Part shown: piece by piece, positions 1 through 8,449 of the stretch
Layout of the letters: the number at the start of each line of letters is the position of its first letter
Numbering within the stretch: the first letter of the stretch is position 1
Source of the DNA: Synergistaceae bacterium
GTDB taxonomy: Bacteria; Synergistota; Synergistia; Synergistales; Aminobacteriaceae
Direction: 5' to 3'
Length of the DNA stretch: 29,641 nucleotides
NCBI GenBank assembly: GCA_012523155.1
Contig: JAAYJB010000089.1
Span: 1 to 29,641, forward strand
Program-made: the position numbers and the translations under genes
Notes under the pieces: model-generated
The model's database searches: none
What the model saw: only the letters and a program-made list of their open reading frames with translations
What the model was told of the DNA's origin: nothing

Positions 1-119
1 CCAGAGACGGAGTCCCTTCCATGTCGGCTGAAACGATTGCAGCCGCGCTGAAAACAGCCGTTGAGGCAGTGGCTGCTGTTGATGAAGACCTGAAAATTAC
101 GGGTGGTCTCGAGCATTGA
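1..119 (+). CDS. 3' end of an unidentified gene (partial)
   Basis: The frame that ends at the TGA at 117-119 is open back to the left edge of the window, so this is the last 38 or so codons of a gene that starts outside. The visible tail is alanine-rich and helical (it includes SAETIAAALKTAVEAVAAVD) and ends in GGLEH. I do not recognise the family from this fragment. No terminator follows before the liv promoter, so some read-through into livH is possible. It is reported as coding only because the frame is open to the edge and has a coding-like composition. Confidence 0.5.
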   Translation, partial: RDGVPSMSAETIAAALKTAVEAVAAVDEDLKITGGLEH

Positions 120-155
120 TTTTTTCCAATATCTCTTTTTCTTCTCTGTGTCAGG

Positions 156-164
156 TGCTAGAAT
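156..164 (+). promoter_or_regulatory. Extended -10 promoter for the liv operon
   Basis: TGCTAGAAT has the TGn extension followed by TAGAAT, one base from the TATAAT consensus. There is no good -35 hexamer 16-18 bases upstream, only a T-rich tract, which is tolerated by extended -10 promoters. It lies 70 bases upstream of livH, and GGGGAGG before the ATG at 234 serves as its ribosome binding site. The call rests on motif match and position only. Confidence 0.4.
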
Positions 165-233
165 AAAAAGGCAGGATCATCCGTTCCTTCTCCGAAACGC
201 TATTTCGTATCAGCGGGGAGGTCTTTATTCGCT

Positions 234-1097
234 ATGCAGCTTTTCATCGAGCAATTGCTGAACGGCGTGGCAATGGGAGCGATCTATTCCCTTATAACCC
301 TTGGCCTGGCCTTGGTCTACGGGATCCTCCGCATCCTTCACGTCGCCCATGCCGCGGTCTACACGGCGGGGGCCTATGTTGGCCTGTACGTCTTCACTCT
401 TTCCGGCAGCCTTCTTCTTGCGGTCCCGGCGGCAATGGCTGTCTGCGCGGCACTCGGGGTAGCCGTCGAACGGTTTGTCTACACTCCGCTCCTAAGGTTT
501 CCCCCCTTCGTCCCACTGATAGGAAGCATCGCCGTGTTCCTGGCCATGGAAGAGGTTTTCCGGATCGTGGGAGGCCCATATATCCTTTCCTTCCCTGCAG
601 AACTTCCCTTTTCGGGCATCACCATACGGGGAGTTGTCGTCTCACCCGCTATCCTTTCAATATACGCGGTCAGCGCTGCAGTACTCCTTATCCTCTGGTT
701 CATAGTGACGAAGACAGGGCTCGGGCTCGCCATGAGGGCTACGTCACAGGATCGGGATATCGCAGGAACTATGGGCATCAACGCTTCTTTTACCATCAGC
801 ATGACTTTTGTCCTCGGTTCCGCTGTTGCCGCGATCGCCGGCATTCTCGTAGGCATTTATTACAACCAGGTCTACCCCACAATGGGTGCCGTACCTGCCT
901 ACAAGTGCCTTGCCCTCATCGTGGTAGGCGGCCTGGGCTCTCTTCCCGGCGCCGTACTTGCGTCACTTCTTCTCGGAGTCGGGGAGACACTGCTCATAGG
1001 ATACGCGAACATCCCGCTGCCTCGTGACTCCCTGGCGTTCATCGCCATGATCGCGGTACTCCTCTGGAGGCCCCAGGGACTTTTGGGCGGAAAGTAG
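234..1097 (+). CDS. livH: Branched-chain amino acid ABC transporter permease LivH
   Basis: This 287-residue inner-membrane protein is one of the two permease subunits of a LIV-type (HAAT) ABC importer for branched-chain or related amino acids. About eight hydrophobic segments are visible. The N-terminus has the family pattern (GVAMGAIYSLITLGLALVYG, about residues 11-30), and the C-terminal half carries the conserved VVGGLGSLPGAVLAS coupling region that contacts the ATPases. Length is normal for LivH. The ATG at 234 is preceded by a GGGGAGG site at proper spacing. It is first in a five-gene operon and is followed nine bases later by livM. The substrate cannot be read from the permease; family members carry leucine/isoleucine/valine, and others carry amides or urea. 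Confidence 0.95.
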   Translation: MQLFIEQLLNGVAMGAIYSLITLGLALVYGILRILHVAHAAVYTAGAYVGLYVFTLSGSLLLAVPAAMAVCAALGVAVERFVYTPLLRFPPFVPLIGSIAVFLAMEEVFRIVGGPYILSFPAELPFSGITIRGVVVSPAILSIYAVSAAVLLILWFIVTKTGLGLAMRATSQDRDIAGTMGINASFTISMTFVLGSAVAAIAGILVGIYYNQVYPTMGAVPAYKCLALIVVGGLGSLPGAVLASLLLGVGETLLIGYANIPLPRDSLAFIAMIAVLLWRPQGLLGGK

Positions 1098-1106
1098 GCG
1101 GCTGAA

Positions 1107-1991
1107 ATGAACGACTACTCCATAACGATTCTTACATTCATAGCCATACAGGCCATCGTGGCGTGCGGACTGAACGTCATTGTAGGCTATGCCGGTCAGA
1201 TTTCCCTCGGCCATGCGGCCTTCTTCGGTATTGGGGCCTATTCCTCGGCGCTTCTCACTACGAAGGCGGGACTGACATTCTGGGCTGCCCTGCCTCTCGT
1301 TATCCTGATCACCGGATCCATAGGTCTCGTACTGGGGATGCCGAGCCTGAGGCTTCGGGAGGACTTTCTCGCCGTGACCACTATCGGCATCAACTTCATC
1401 GTGGAGTCGGTTTTCCTGTACGTTCCCTTTTTCGGGGGAGCCCTCGGCCTTGGCGGCATTCCGTCCATCACCTTCCTGGGGACCCGGCTCAGGGGGCCGA
1501 ATTTCCTGTATCTCTGCCTGGTTCTGCTCGGGCTCGTACTTCTTATCTCCCGGCGGTTCACCAAAAGCTGGGCCGGGCTTGCATGCTTTGCTCTCAGGGA
1601 GGAGGAGACCGCTGCTTCAAGCATGGGAGTCTCCCCCATCCGGTTCAAGCTCCTGGCTTTTGTCCTGGGCACTGCAATGGCGGGCATGGGAGGCGCACTC
1701 TACGCCCACCTCATGCGCTTCATCAGTGCCACCGATTTTGGCTTCCCGCTGTCCATAACCCTCATGTCCATGGTGGTCCTCGGCGGCATAGGCACGCTCT
1801 GGGGACCGGTACTCGGTGCGCTGATCCTGGGTGTCCTTCCGGAAGTGTTCCGTCCGCTCATCGACTATCGAATGCTCCTCAATGCCGCCATTCTGCTGCT
1901 TATGATCCGCTTTCAGCCGGCGGGTCTCCTCGGCGAGGGGAGTTTCCTCAGGGGTCTTTTCCAGCGGAAAGGGGGAACCTCCAATGGATGA
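1107..1991 (+). CDS. livM: Branched-chain amino acid ABC transporter permease LivM
   Basis: This 294-residue second permease pairs with LivH to form the transmembrane channel. The LivM signature is clear: NVIVGYAGQISLGHAAFFGIGAY near residues 24-46, and the later VVLGGIGTLWGPVLGA coupling loop near residues 222-237. It lacks the long N-terminal extension of E. coli LivM, as many homologs do. The gene starts nine bases after livH and its 3' end overlaps livG by eight bases, consistent with coupled translation in one operon. Confidence 0.95.
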   Translation: MNDYSITILTFIAIQAIVACGLNVIVGYAGQISLGHAAFFGIGAYSSALLTTKAGLTFWAALPLVILITGSIGLVLGMPSLRLREDFLAVTTIGINFIVESVFLYVPFFGGALGLGGIPSITFLGTRLRGPNFLYLCLVLLGLVLLISRRFTKSWAGLACFALREEETAASSMGVSPIRFKLLAFVLGTAMAGMGGALYAHLMRFISATDFGFPLSITLMSMVVLGGIGTLWGPVLGALILGVLPEVFRPLIDYRMLLNAAILLLMIRFQPAGLLGEGSFLRGLFQRKGGTSNG

Positions 1992-2751
1992 CGTTCTGCT
2001 CCGCCTGGACAGGGTCTCAAAGCACTTCGGCGGACTGAAGGCTGTGGACAACGTCTCCTTCGAACTCGCAAAAGGAGAAATACTCGGCCTCATCGGTCCC
2101 AACGGCGCAGGCAAGACCACGTGCTTTAACCTGATATCCGGAGTCTATACCCCTACGTCCGGCGCTATTTACCTCGAGGAAAAACCCACGGGAGGCCTTC
2201 CGCCCTACAGGATGGCTTCGCTGGGTGTGGGGAGGACATTCCAGGTGGTGAAGCCCTTCTCCACACTTTCGGTTGTTCAGAACGTCATGGTGGCCCTTGG
2301 GCTCAAAAGATACGGCGGCGTGATCTCCTCCTTCGCCCCGTGGGAGACGAAGAAATCCCGGAAAGAAGCCATGACCCTTCTGGAGGAGGTGGGCATCGCC
2401 CATCTCGCCGATACACCTTCGGGACAGCTCCCCCTGGGCAACCAGCGCCGCCTTGAACTGGCACGGGCTCTTGCCCTGATGCCGGGGGTCCTTCTCCTGG
2501 ACGAGACCTTTTCGGGCCTTCGCCACGAGGAGATCTCACTGCTCTCGAAACTTGTGCTGGAAGTACGGAACAAGGGAATCTCCGTCCTGCTCATCGAACA
2601 CAACATGAAGGTCGCCATGGGACTGTCCGACAGGCTTGTGGTCCTTGACCACGGAAGGCTTCTCGCAGAGGGAAAGCCTGAGGATATCCGGTCCGACCCT
2701 GCGGTTATCGAGGCATACCTGGGGAAGGGGGCGTCTGCCAATGCTTCTTGA
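1984..2751 (+). CDS. livG: Branched-chain amino acid ABC transporter ATPase LivG
   Basis: This 255-residue cytoplasmic ATPase energises the Liv importer together with LivF. Walker A (GPNGAGKT) is near residues 38-45, Walker B is LLLDE, and the switch histidine is in LLIEHNMKVAM. Two positions are slightly off the family norm. The usual LSYGQ signature reads LPLGN (LPLGNQRRLELARAL), and the residue after the catalytic glutamate is Thr (DETFSGL) instead of Pro. Overall LivG identity is still clear, helped by the long insert before the signature typical of this subfamily. The start overlaps livM by eight bases and the end overlaps livF by eleven. Confidence 0.94.
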   Translation: MDDVLLRLDRVSKHFGGLKAVDNVSFELAKGEILGLIGPNGAGKTTCFNLISGVYTPTSGAIYLEEKPTGGLPPYRMASLGVGRTFQVVKPFSTLSVVQNVMVALGLKRYGGVISSFAPWETKKSRKEAMTLLEEVGIAHLADTPSGQLPLGNQRRLELARALALMPGVLLLDETFSGLRHEEISLLSKLVLEVRNKGISVLLIEHNMKVAMGLSDRLVVLDHGRLLAEGKPEDIRSDPAVIEAYLGKGASANAS

Positions 2752-3451
2752 GGTTTCCGATCTCAAGGTGTGCTATGGAGATATACACGCGGTGGAGGGA
2801 GTCTCCCTCAGCATAGGCGAGGGAGAGCTCATATCCGTCATAGGGGCGAACGGAGCGGGGAAAAGCTCCCTCCTCAACTGTGTTATGGGGATCGTGCCCT
2901 CCAGGGGCGGAAAGGTGATTTTCTGCGGAAGGGACATCACATCACTCCCCGTTCATGAAAGGGCCAGGGAAGGTATCCGCATCGTCCCGGAGCGGGCACG
3001 GGTTTTCCCCCGGCTCACGGTGTATGAGAACCTGCTGGCGGGATGCTTCGGCATGAAAGACAAAATCAGCTTCCCGGAAAAACTCTCGTGGATATACGGC
3101 CTGTTTCCTGTGCTGGAGGAGCGGAAATCCCAGCTTGGCTCCACCCTTTCCGGAGGAGAGCAGCAGATGCTGGCCATTTCAAGGGCGCTTATTTCCGACC
3201 CGAAACTGCTTCTGGTGGACGAGGTCTCCATGGGACTCATGCCCGTGCTGGTGGACAAGGTTTTCGAGGTCATGGAAATGCTGAACAGGGAACACGGGCT
3301 CACCATCCTGCTGGTGGAACAGAACGCGCTTGCCTCACTGGGGATCTCCTCCCGGTCCTACGTCCTGGAGACTGGGAAAATCGTCCTTGAAGGGGCTTCC
3401 GGGGATCTCTTGAAGGACCCCAAGGTCCAGGAGGCGTACCTGGGCCTGTAG
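2741..3451 (+). CDS. livF: Branched-chain amino acid ABC transporter ATPase LivF
   Basis: This 236-residue ATPase is the partner of LivG. The ATG at 2741 was chosen because translation from it gives the canonical LivF start (MLLEVSDLKVCYGDIHAVEG) and a purine-rich site lies just upstream inside livG; the frame is open further upstream but that part has no homology. Walker A (GANGAGKS), the signature (LSGGEQQMLAISRAL), Walker B (LLLVDE) and the VEQN switch motif are all intact. The sequence DEVSMGL replaces the more common DEPSLGL. The gene overlaps the end of livG by eleven bases. Confidence 0.94.
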   Translation: MLLEVSDLKVCYGDIHAVEGVSLSIGEGELISVIGANGAGKSSLLNCVMGIVPSRGGKVIFCGRDITSLPVHERAREGIRIVPERARVFPRLTVYENLLAGCFGMKDKISFPEKLSWIYGLFPVLEERKSQLGSTLSGGEQQMLAISRALISDPKLLLVDEVSMGLMPVLVDKVFEVMEMLNREHGLTILLVEQNALASLGISSRSYVLETGKIVLEGASGDLLKDPKVQEAYLGL

Positions 3452-3464
3452 CTTTGCGGCGATC

Positions 3465-3487
3465 AGGGGCTGAAATACCCTGCCCCT
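3465..3487 (+). other. Intercistronic hairpin between livF and livK
   Basis: AGGGGC at 3465-3470 pairs perfectly with GCCCCT at 3482-3487 across an eleven-base loop. No U-tract follows, so it is unlikely to be a terminator. Stem-loops placed before a binding-protein gene can stabilise the downstream message and raise binding-protein levels over permease levels. That role is inferred. Confidence 0.35.
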
Positions 3488-3526
3488 CGAGAAAACAGAA
3501 ACAAAATAACTCTGGAGGTGGAAAAA

Positions 3527-4678
3527 ATGCGTGTGATGAAAACGGCAGTTCTTGCTCTGTGCGTACTCCTTCTGTCCGGATCCCTGGCATTCGGGGCTGA
3601 CACGGTGAAGATCGGTCTCCTCGTTCCCCTGACAGGGCCTGCGGCGGCGGACGGTACCAGTGCCCTCTACTCCGTGCAGATCGCCCTCGACCAGGTGAAC
3701 GCCGCCGGGGGTGTTCTCGGCAAAAAAGTGGAGCTTATCTACTACGATGACAGGGCAGACGCGAAGGAAGCGGTCGCCCTGTCCCACAAGCTCATCGAGC
3801 AGGACGGCATCGACGCGTTTGTCGCGGGTTCTTACAGCCTTCCAACGCGGGCCGTTGCTCCTATCTTCCAGGAGGAGGGAATCCCCCTCGTGGCCGCCTA
3901 CGCAATTCATCCGGATGTCACCAGGGCTGGAGATTACTGCTTCAGGAACGGGTTCCTCGGAATGGTGGAGGGCAGGGCTGCGGGATACACTGCCCACAAG
4001 CTCCTCGGCGGGAAGACGGTCGCGCTTCTTACCAGCGACAACGATTTCGGGCGCACCCTCGTGGTGGGCTTCAAGGAGTATGCGGCCAAGTATGCTCCCG
4101 ACCTCAAGATCGTAAGTGAGCAGGCATATCCGTTCTCCGAGAAGGACTACAAGCCGTATCTCTCGAAAATCAAGGAGCTCGACCCTGACGTCATCTTCGC
4201 GAGCGGCTACTATTTCCAGACCGGCCCGCTCCTTCGCCAGGCCAGGGAGCTTGGTATCCAGTCAAAGATCCTCGGCGAGGAGGGGGCTGATTCGCCCAAG
4301 CTCATGGAGATCGCCGGAGACGCTTCCGAAGGTTTTCACATCGTCACGAATTTTGACCGTGACGATCCCCGCCCCGTGGTCCAGGACTTCCTGAAGGAGT
4401 TCCGCTCCCGTCACAAGTTCGAGCCTGACATGGTGGGAGCTTCCGCCTACGACGCCTTCATGATCATCACCGACGGCATGAAGACATCGGGCAGCACTGA
4501 GGGCGCCAAGGTCCGGGACGCAATTGCCGCGGTAAAGGATTACAATGGTCTCACGGGGATCATCGGCGGCTTCGACGAGATCGGAGAAGTGGTCAAGCCC
4601 GTCCAGGTGCAGGTGGTGAAAGAAGGCCTTTTCCGCCACTTCGGTGTGGTGAATGATCCCGAGCTCATAAAGCCCTGA
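3527..4678 (+). CDS. livK: Branched-chain amino acid ABC transporter substrate-binding protein
   Basis: This 383-residue periplasmic binding protein of the LIV family (type I fold, Peripla_BP_6) delivers the amino acid to LivHM. A signal peptide is obvious: MRVMK, a hydrophobic core, then a probable cleavage after LAFG before ADTVKIG. The mature protein opens with the family motif KIGLLVPLTGPAAADG. The ATG at 3527 sits eight bases after GGAGG; a GTG at 3518 overlaps that site and is not used. It is last in the liv operon and is followed by a strong terminator. The separate 75-base spacer and good ribosome binding site suit the excess of binding protein usually needed. Substrate specificity is not determined from sequence. 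Confidence 0.93.
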   Translation: MRVMKTAVLALCVLLLSGSLAFGADTVKIGLLVPLTGPAAADGTSALYSVQIALDQVNAAGGVLGKKVELIYYDDRADAKEAVALSHKLIEQDGIDAFVAGSYSLPTRAVAPIFQEEGIPLVAAYAIHPDVTRAGDYCFRNGFLGMVEGRAAGYTAHKLLGGKTVALLTSDNDFGRTLVVGFKEYAAKYAPDLKIVSEQAYPFSEKDYKPYLSKIKELDPDVIFASGYYFQTGPLLRQARELGIQSKILGEEGADSPKLMEIAGDASEGFHIVTNFDRDDPRPVVQDFLKEFRSRHKFEPDMVGASAYDAFMIITDGMKTSGSTEGAKVRDAIAAVKDYNGLTGIIGGFDEIGEVVKPVQVQVVKEGLFRHFGVVNDPELIKP

Positions 4679-4689
4679 TTTCAAACCGG

Positions 4690-4719
4690 AAAAAGCGCCC
4701 CCTTGAGGGCGCTTTTTTT
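4690..4719 (+). terminator. Rho-independent terminator of the liv operon
   Basis: AAAAAGCGCCC pairs with GGGCGCTTTTT around a six-base loop and runs into seven T residues. It starts 11 bases after the livK stop. Confidence 0.9.
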
Positions 4720-4770
4720 GCTGGCAAACCATTTTTTCCGGTCGGTTTTCTCCCCCCTGCGGCGATGCTT

Positions 4771-4806
4771 TATAATGTTCCCGAAACAGGATGATCATTC
4801 TGTTTC
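4771..4806 (+). promoter_or_regulatory. Promoter -10 with a near-perfect 24-bp palindrome at the start point
   Basis: TATAAT at 4771-4776 is a consensus -10; the -35 region is poor. Seven bases downstream, at 4783-4806, GAAACAG and CTGTTTC flank a central ATGATCAT, giving a 24-base palindrome with a single mismatched pair. It covers the expected transcription start, which suggests an operator. The regulator is unknown. Confidence 0.45.
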
Positions 4807-4822
4807 AGGGGAGGGAAAAGTC

Positions 4823-5482
4823 ATGGCTCCGGGAATTTTCATGTGGGTCCTCCTCCTGTGTATGAGCACCGTATTGGTCCTCCTAACTGCTTCGGATGCG
4901 CGGTCTCTCCGGCGCAGAATACTGAGGTTTTCAGGCCTCGTATTTCCCATGGTGGTTCATCCTCTTTTCGGAATTCGTGTATACCGTATCTCCCTTCTTA
5001 TTCCTCTTGTTGTCCTTCTGGGCCTGGAAGCTTCGGGGAAGAAAAAGCCTGAAAAAAACCTTCTCGGCACCCTGATTTCCCCTATAGCGAAGGAGGGGGA
5101 ACGTGAGCATCTTTCAGGGATTTCTGCATGGTTTACCGGGGTTTTTATCGCTTCCCTGGCGCCCGGCGGAATAGGCCCCGCCGCTGCGGCAATGGGGACG
5201 GTGGCGGATCCATGGGCATCAATGGCCGGCACACTTATGGGAGGACGGAAGACGAAACCGGGAAAAACGTTCTCCGGAAGCGTGGCCTGCCTCCTGTCCG
5301 CTTTCTGGTCGGGAGTCGCATTTACACTGATTTTCCCTGACTCGGGGATCACGCTGATTCATGTGTCAGCCGGTGCCCCGGCAATCGCCGCAGCAGAGGT
5401 CTACACTTCCGGGACATATGACAACATAACGGTTTTCATCGCGGGAGCGGCTGCCATGACGCTTGCAGGTGCAGTGCACTGA
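4823..5482 (+). CDS. CTP-dependent phytol/dolichol-kinase-like membrane protein
   Basis: This polytopic membrane protein of 219 residues resembles the COG0170 family (dolichol kinase, phytol kinase, CTP-dependent diacylglycerol kinase), which phosphorylate a lipid alcohol using CTP. The family traits seen are the ADPWASMAGTLMGGRK segment, the following KTFSGSVACLLSAFWSG stretch (compare the family pattern of a small-residue/Asp motif followed by K-T-x-x-G-S), and the terminal TYDNITV motif with a final hydrophobic helix. The ATG at 4823 follows a GGGAGGG site; the frame extends upstream into the liv terminator but that part has no coding character. It stands alone between a terminator and trkA. 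The lipid substrate is unknown; prenol salvage or phospholipid metabolism are the family options. Confidence 0.7.
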   Translation: MAPGIFMWVLLLCMSTVLVLLTASDARSLRRRILRFSGLVFPMVVHPLFGIRVYRISLLIPLVVLLGLEASGKKKPEKNLLGTLISPIAKEGEREHLSGISAWFTGVFIASLAPGGIGPAAAAMGTVADPWASMAGTLMGGRKTKPGKTFSGSVACLLSAFWSGVAFTLIFPDSGITLIHVSAGAPAIAAAEVYTSGTYDNITVFIAGAAAMTLAGAVH

Positions 5483-5526
5483 CCCGGGAAAGCGCAATGT
5501 ATACCCGAAAGGGGATAGCCTTTTTT

Positions 5527-5569
5527 CGCCGAATGGGGTATGGTATCGGCGCCATAAAAAAGCTTTTTT
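5527..5569 (+). other. Hairpin and 14-bp palindrome upstream of trkA
   Basis: CGCCGA (5527-5532) pairs with TCGGCG (5546-5551), and AAAAAAGCTTTTTT at 5556-5569 is a perfect palindrome. Together they may form a weak terminator for the kinase-like gene or a leader structure for trkA. No c-di-AMP riboswitch core was recognised here. Confidence 0.3.
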
Positions 5570-5591
5570 GCATCCGGAGGGAAATGATAGC

Positions 5592-6956
5592 GTGAAGATC
5601 GTCGTCGTGGGCGGAGGAGAAGTCGGGTACAGCGTTGCGGAAACTCTTTCTGAAGAGGGACACGACGTAACAGTTGTAGAGGAGAACGAGGAGCGGGCTG
5701 CCCGTGTGGACAGCGAGCTTGATGTGATCACTGTCAGGGGGAATGGAGCCCGCCCGCAGGTTCTCGAGGAGGCAGGGATCGTTCCCGGATGCGATGTTGA
5801 TATCCTCGTGGCCTGTACAGACCACGACGAGGTGAATATCCTCGCCTGCTGGATCGCCAAGCGTGCAGGCGTCAAGCGCGTCATCTCCAGGGCCCGGGGA
5901 CTTGAGTTCACCGACAGTCCCACATGGGCGAAGGATCTCGGCATCGATGTGATGAACTCCCCCGAGCGTTCCGTGGCACGGGAGATCCTTGAACTGCTTT
6001 TCGTCAGCTCCGCGGTACACACGGCGGAACTGCTCGACGGGCGGTCGGGTATCTACGCCTTTCGGGTAGCCCAGAATTCTTCCCTCGTCGGCGTAGCGCT
6101 CAAGGAACTCCGGACCCTATACCCCCATTTTGTCGCCATAATCGTTTATATAGAGCGGAATGGCACAGGCTATATCCCCTTCGGCGACATGAAAATCGAG
6201 GCAGGGGACCTGTGTTATATCGTCACGTCTCGTGAACAGGCCTGGAAGATGGAAGAGATCTACCAGATGAAAAAGAGCCGCCCCCTGAAAAGGGTCATTA
6301 TCATCGGCGGAGGAAAGCTGGGCTTCCAGGTTGCCTGGAAACTGGAGAACCAGTTCCGCAACCTCGACATCCGTCTGATCGACCACAACAGGGAAAAATG
6401 CGAACGCCTCGCGGGTGAGTTGAAAAGAACCCTGGTCCTTTGCGGCGACGGTGCTGATGAAAACCTCCTCCGCCAGGAGGGGATCGAAAAGGCTGACGGG
6501 CTGGTTTGCGCCACTGAGAGCGACGAGACTAACCTCCTCTTCGCAGTCATAGGGAAGGCCTTGGGCGCCCGCAAGACCATCGCCGTGGCTCGGCGCAAGA
6601 TTTACATGAAGCTGGACAACTACATGTCCGTGGATTCCATCGTGAACCCAAACAGCGCCCTCGCGTCCGTCATCCTTCGCTACGCACGGTATCCCTCGGG
6701 GTCGGGTGTCCTCTCCATAATTGAGAAAATAGACGCTGAAATGCTCGAGGTGACCATTCCCGACAGAAGCCCCGCAGTGGGAAGGACGATCATGAGCCTC
6801 GGCCTGCCGAAGGGAATTCTCATCGCCCTTATCGTGCGCCGGGGAGACGCCTTTGTTCCCGTAGGGGCGACAGTAATCCAGAAAGGGGACAAGGTTATCG
6901 TCTTTGCCACCTCCGACCTTATGTCCGAGGCGATGGACTCTCTTGGAGTGAACTGA
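5592..6956 (+). CDS. trkA: Trk potassium uptake regulator TrkA
   Basis: This 454-residue cytoplasmic gating subunit of the Trk K+ transporter contains two RCK units, each an NAD-binding Rossmann domain followed by an RCK-C domain. The first nucleotide motif (KIVVVGGGEVGYSVAETL) is at the very N-terminus and the acidic end of beta-2 is VVEENEE. The second (RVIIIGGGKLGFQVAW) is near residue 232. The GTG at 5592 is used because it follows GGAGG and places the Rossmann motif at residue 2, as in E. coli TrkA. The frame is open further upstream, but that sequence is unrelated. It is followed two bases after its stop by the first trkH, so these are cotranscribed. Confidence 0.93.
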   Translation: MKIVVVGGGEVGYSVAETLSEEGHDVTVVEENEERAARVDSELDVITVRGNGARPQVLEEAGIVPGCDVDILVACTDHDEVNILACWIAKRAGVKRVISRARGLEFTDSPTWAKDLGIDVMNSPERSVAREILELLFVSSAVHTAELLDGRSGIYAFRVAQNSSLVGVALKELRTLYPHFVAIIVYIERNGTGYIPFGDMKIEAGDLCYIVTSREQAWKMEEIYQMKKSRPLKRVIIIGGGKLGFQVAWKLENQFRNLDIRLIDHNREKCERLAGELKRTLVLCGDGADENLLRQEGIEKADGLVCATESDETNLLFAVIGKALGARKTIAVARRKIYMKLDNYMSVDSIVNPNSALASVILRYARYPSGSGVLSIIEKIDAEMLEVTIPDRSPAVGRTIMSLGLPKGILIALIVRRGDAFVPVGATVIQKGDKVIVFATSDLMSEAMDSLGVN

Positions 6957-6958
6957 CC

Positions 6959-8410
6959 GTGCATCTTCCCGTAATCTTCAAGGTCCTCTCCCTTCTTTCG
7001 GCTATCGTCTCTCTCTCCATGGTCTTGCCGCTGGGATGGTCACTCTGGGACGGGAGCAGTGACGGAAAAGCCTTCCTGCTGTCTATTTCTGCAGGTCTCA
7101 TCTTTTCGGCAGTGTTGTTTATGGCGGGAAAAAACGCTGACTATAATGACATCGGCGTAAAGGACGGTTTTCTCGTAGTATCCCTCAGCTGGATTTTCGC
7201 GTCCCTTATAGGAGCCCTTCCCTTCTATATCAGCGGAACGATCCCTACTTTCGCAGGTGCTTTCTTTGAATCGGCATCAGGCTTTACGACCACGGGGGCG
7301 TCAGTCCTCTCTGACATCGAGGCGGTTCCCCGGGGGATCCTCTTTTGGAGGAGCTTGACCCACTGGCTCGGGGGTATGGGGATAATCGTCCTCAGCCTCG
7401 CGATCCTCCCCTTCCTTGGGGTCGGGGGAATGGAGCTGTTCAAGGCTGAAGTCCCGGGGCCTATACCTGAAAAGATTACACCGAGGATCCAGCAGACCGC
7501 CCTGTACCTCTGGGGAGTGTATGCGTTCCTCACTGTTGCGGAAACAGTGCTGCTCCTCCTGGGAGGAATGAATCTTTTCGAGTCGCTGACCCATACTTTC
7601 GGTACAGTGGCCACCGGCGGATTCTCCCCGCTGAACAGGAGCGTGGGGCAGTACGGCTCCGCCTATTTCGACTGGATCATAACGGTGTTCATGTTTCTGT
7701 CCGGGATTAATTTTGTCCTTCACTACCGTCTGCTCCGTGGACATTTCCGTCCTCTCGCCAGGGATGACGAGTTCAGGACCTACCTCTGGATCGTTCTGTT
7801 CTGCATAGCGGTAATTTCCGCAGACCTCCTTTTCCGGGGAAACTACGATTCGATCGCTGAAGCCCTGAGGTACAGCGCGTTCCAGGTGGTGAGCATCATC
7901 ACAACCACAGGGTTTGCCACGGCAGATTTTGAACTGTGGCCTTCCTTCACCCAACTCATACTTCTTCTCCTCATGTTCGCCGGGGCATGCGCCGGTTCCA
8001 CGGGCGGCGGCATGAAAATACTCCGGCTCCTGATTCTTTCGAGGCATACCCGTGCAGAACTGAAGCGGGTTCTCCATCCCCATGCGGTAATTTCCGTTAA
8101 AGTGGGAGGAAAAGTGATCGATACCAGGATACAGTCTTCAGTGACCTCATTCCTTATTCTCTACGTTGCAGTTTTTATCGCGGGGGTCTTTTTCATGACA
8201 TCTCTCGGCATGGACATGGAATCAGCCATGTCGGGAGTGGCTGCCTCTCTTGGGAACGTCGGTCCGGGGCTCGGGAGCCTGGGGCCCATGGACAACTACA
8301 GTGCTGTCCCCGAAGCGGGAAAATGGCTCTTTTCACTCCTGATGCTCATGGGGCGCCTTGAACTCTACACTGTTCTCCTTCTTTTTTTCCCCGGGACATG
8401 GAGAAAATAA
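6959..8410 (+). CDS. trkH: Trk potassium transporter membrane subunit TrkH (first copy)
   Basis: This 483-residue K+-translocating subunit is built from four M1-P-M2 repeats. The filter loops are visible in order: SGFTTTGAS, TVATGGFS, SIITTTGFATADF and NVGPGLGSLGP, each with the conserved filter glycine. The GTG at 6959 is two bases after the trkA stop, with CTTGGAG inside the end of trkA as ribosome binding site. The C-terminus ends in the family pattern GRLELYTVLLLFFPGTWRK. It is closely similar along its length to the next gene. Confidence 0.94.
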   Translation: MHLPVIFKVLSLLSAIVSLSMVLPLGWSLWDGSSDGKAFLLSISAGLIFSAVLFMAGKNADYNDIGVKDGFLVVSLSWIFASLIGALPFYISGTIPTFAGAFFESASGFTTTGASVLSDIEAVPRGILFWRSLTHWLGGMGIIVLSLAILPFLGVGGMELFKAEVPGPIPEKITPRIQQTALYLWGVYAFLTVAETVLLLLGGMNLFESLTHTFGTVATGGFSPLNRSVGQYGSAYFDWIITVFMFLSGINFVLHYRLLRGHFRPLARDDEFRTYLWIVLFCIAVISADLLFRGNYDSIAEALRYSAFQVVSIITTTGFATADFELWPSFTQLILLLLMFAGACAGSTGGGMKILRLLILSRHTRAELKRVLHPHAVISVKVGGKVIDTRIQSSVTSFLILYVAVFIAGVFFMTSLGMDMESAMSGVAASLGNVGPGLGSLGPMDNYSAVPEAGKWLFSLLMLMGRLELYTVLLLFFPGTWRK

Positions 8411-8449
8411 TGCTATGGTGATGAAGTCCGGAGGAGGTGCGGCAGGGGA

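Noticed and set aside
5483..5591. Possible c-di-AMP riboswitch ahead of trkA
   Set aside because: Potassium genes often carry one, but the spacer is too short and I could not find the conserved core; only simple hairpins are present.
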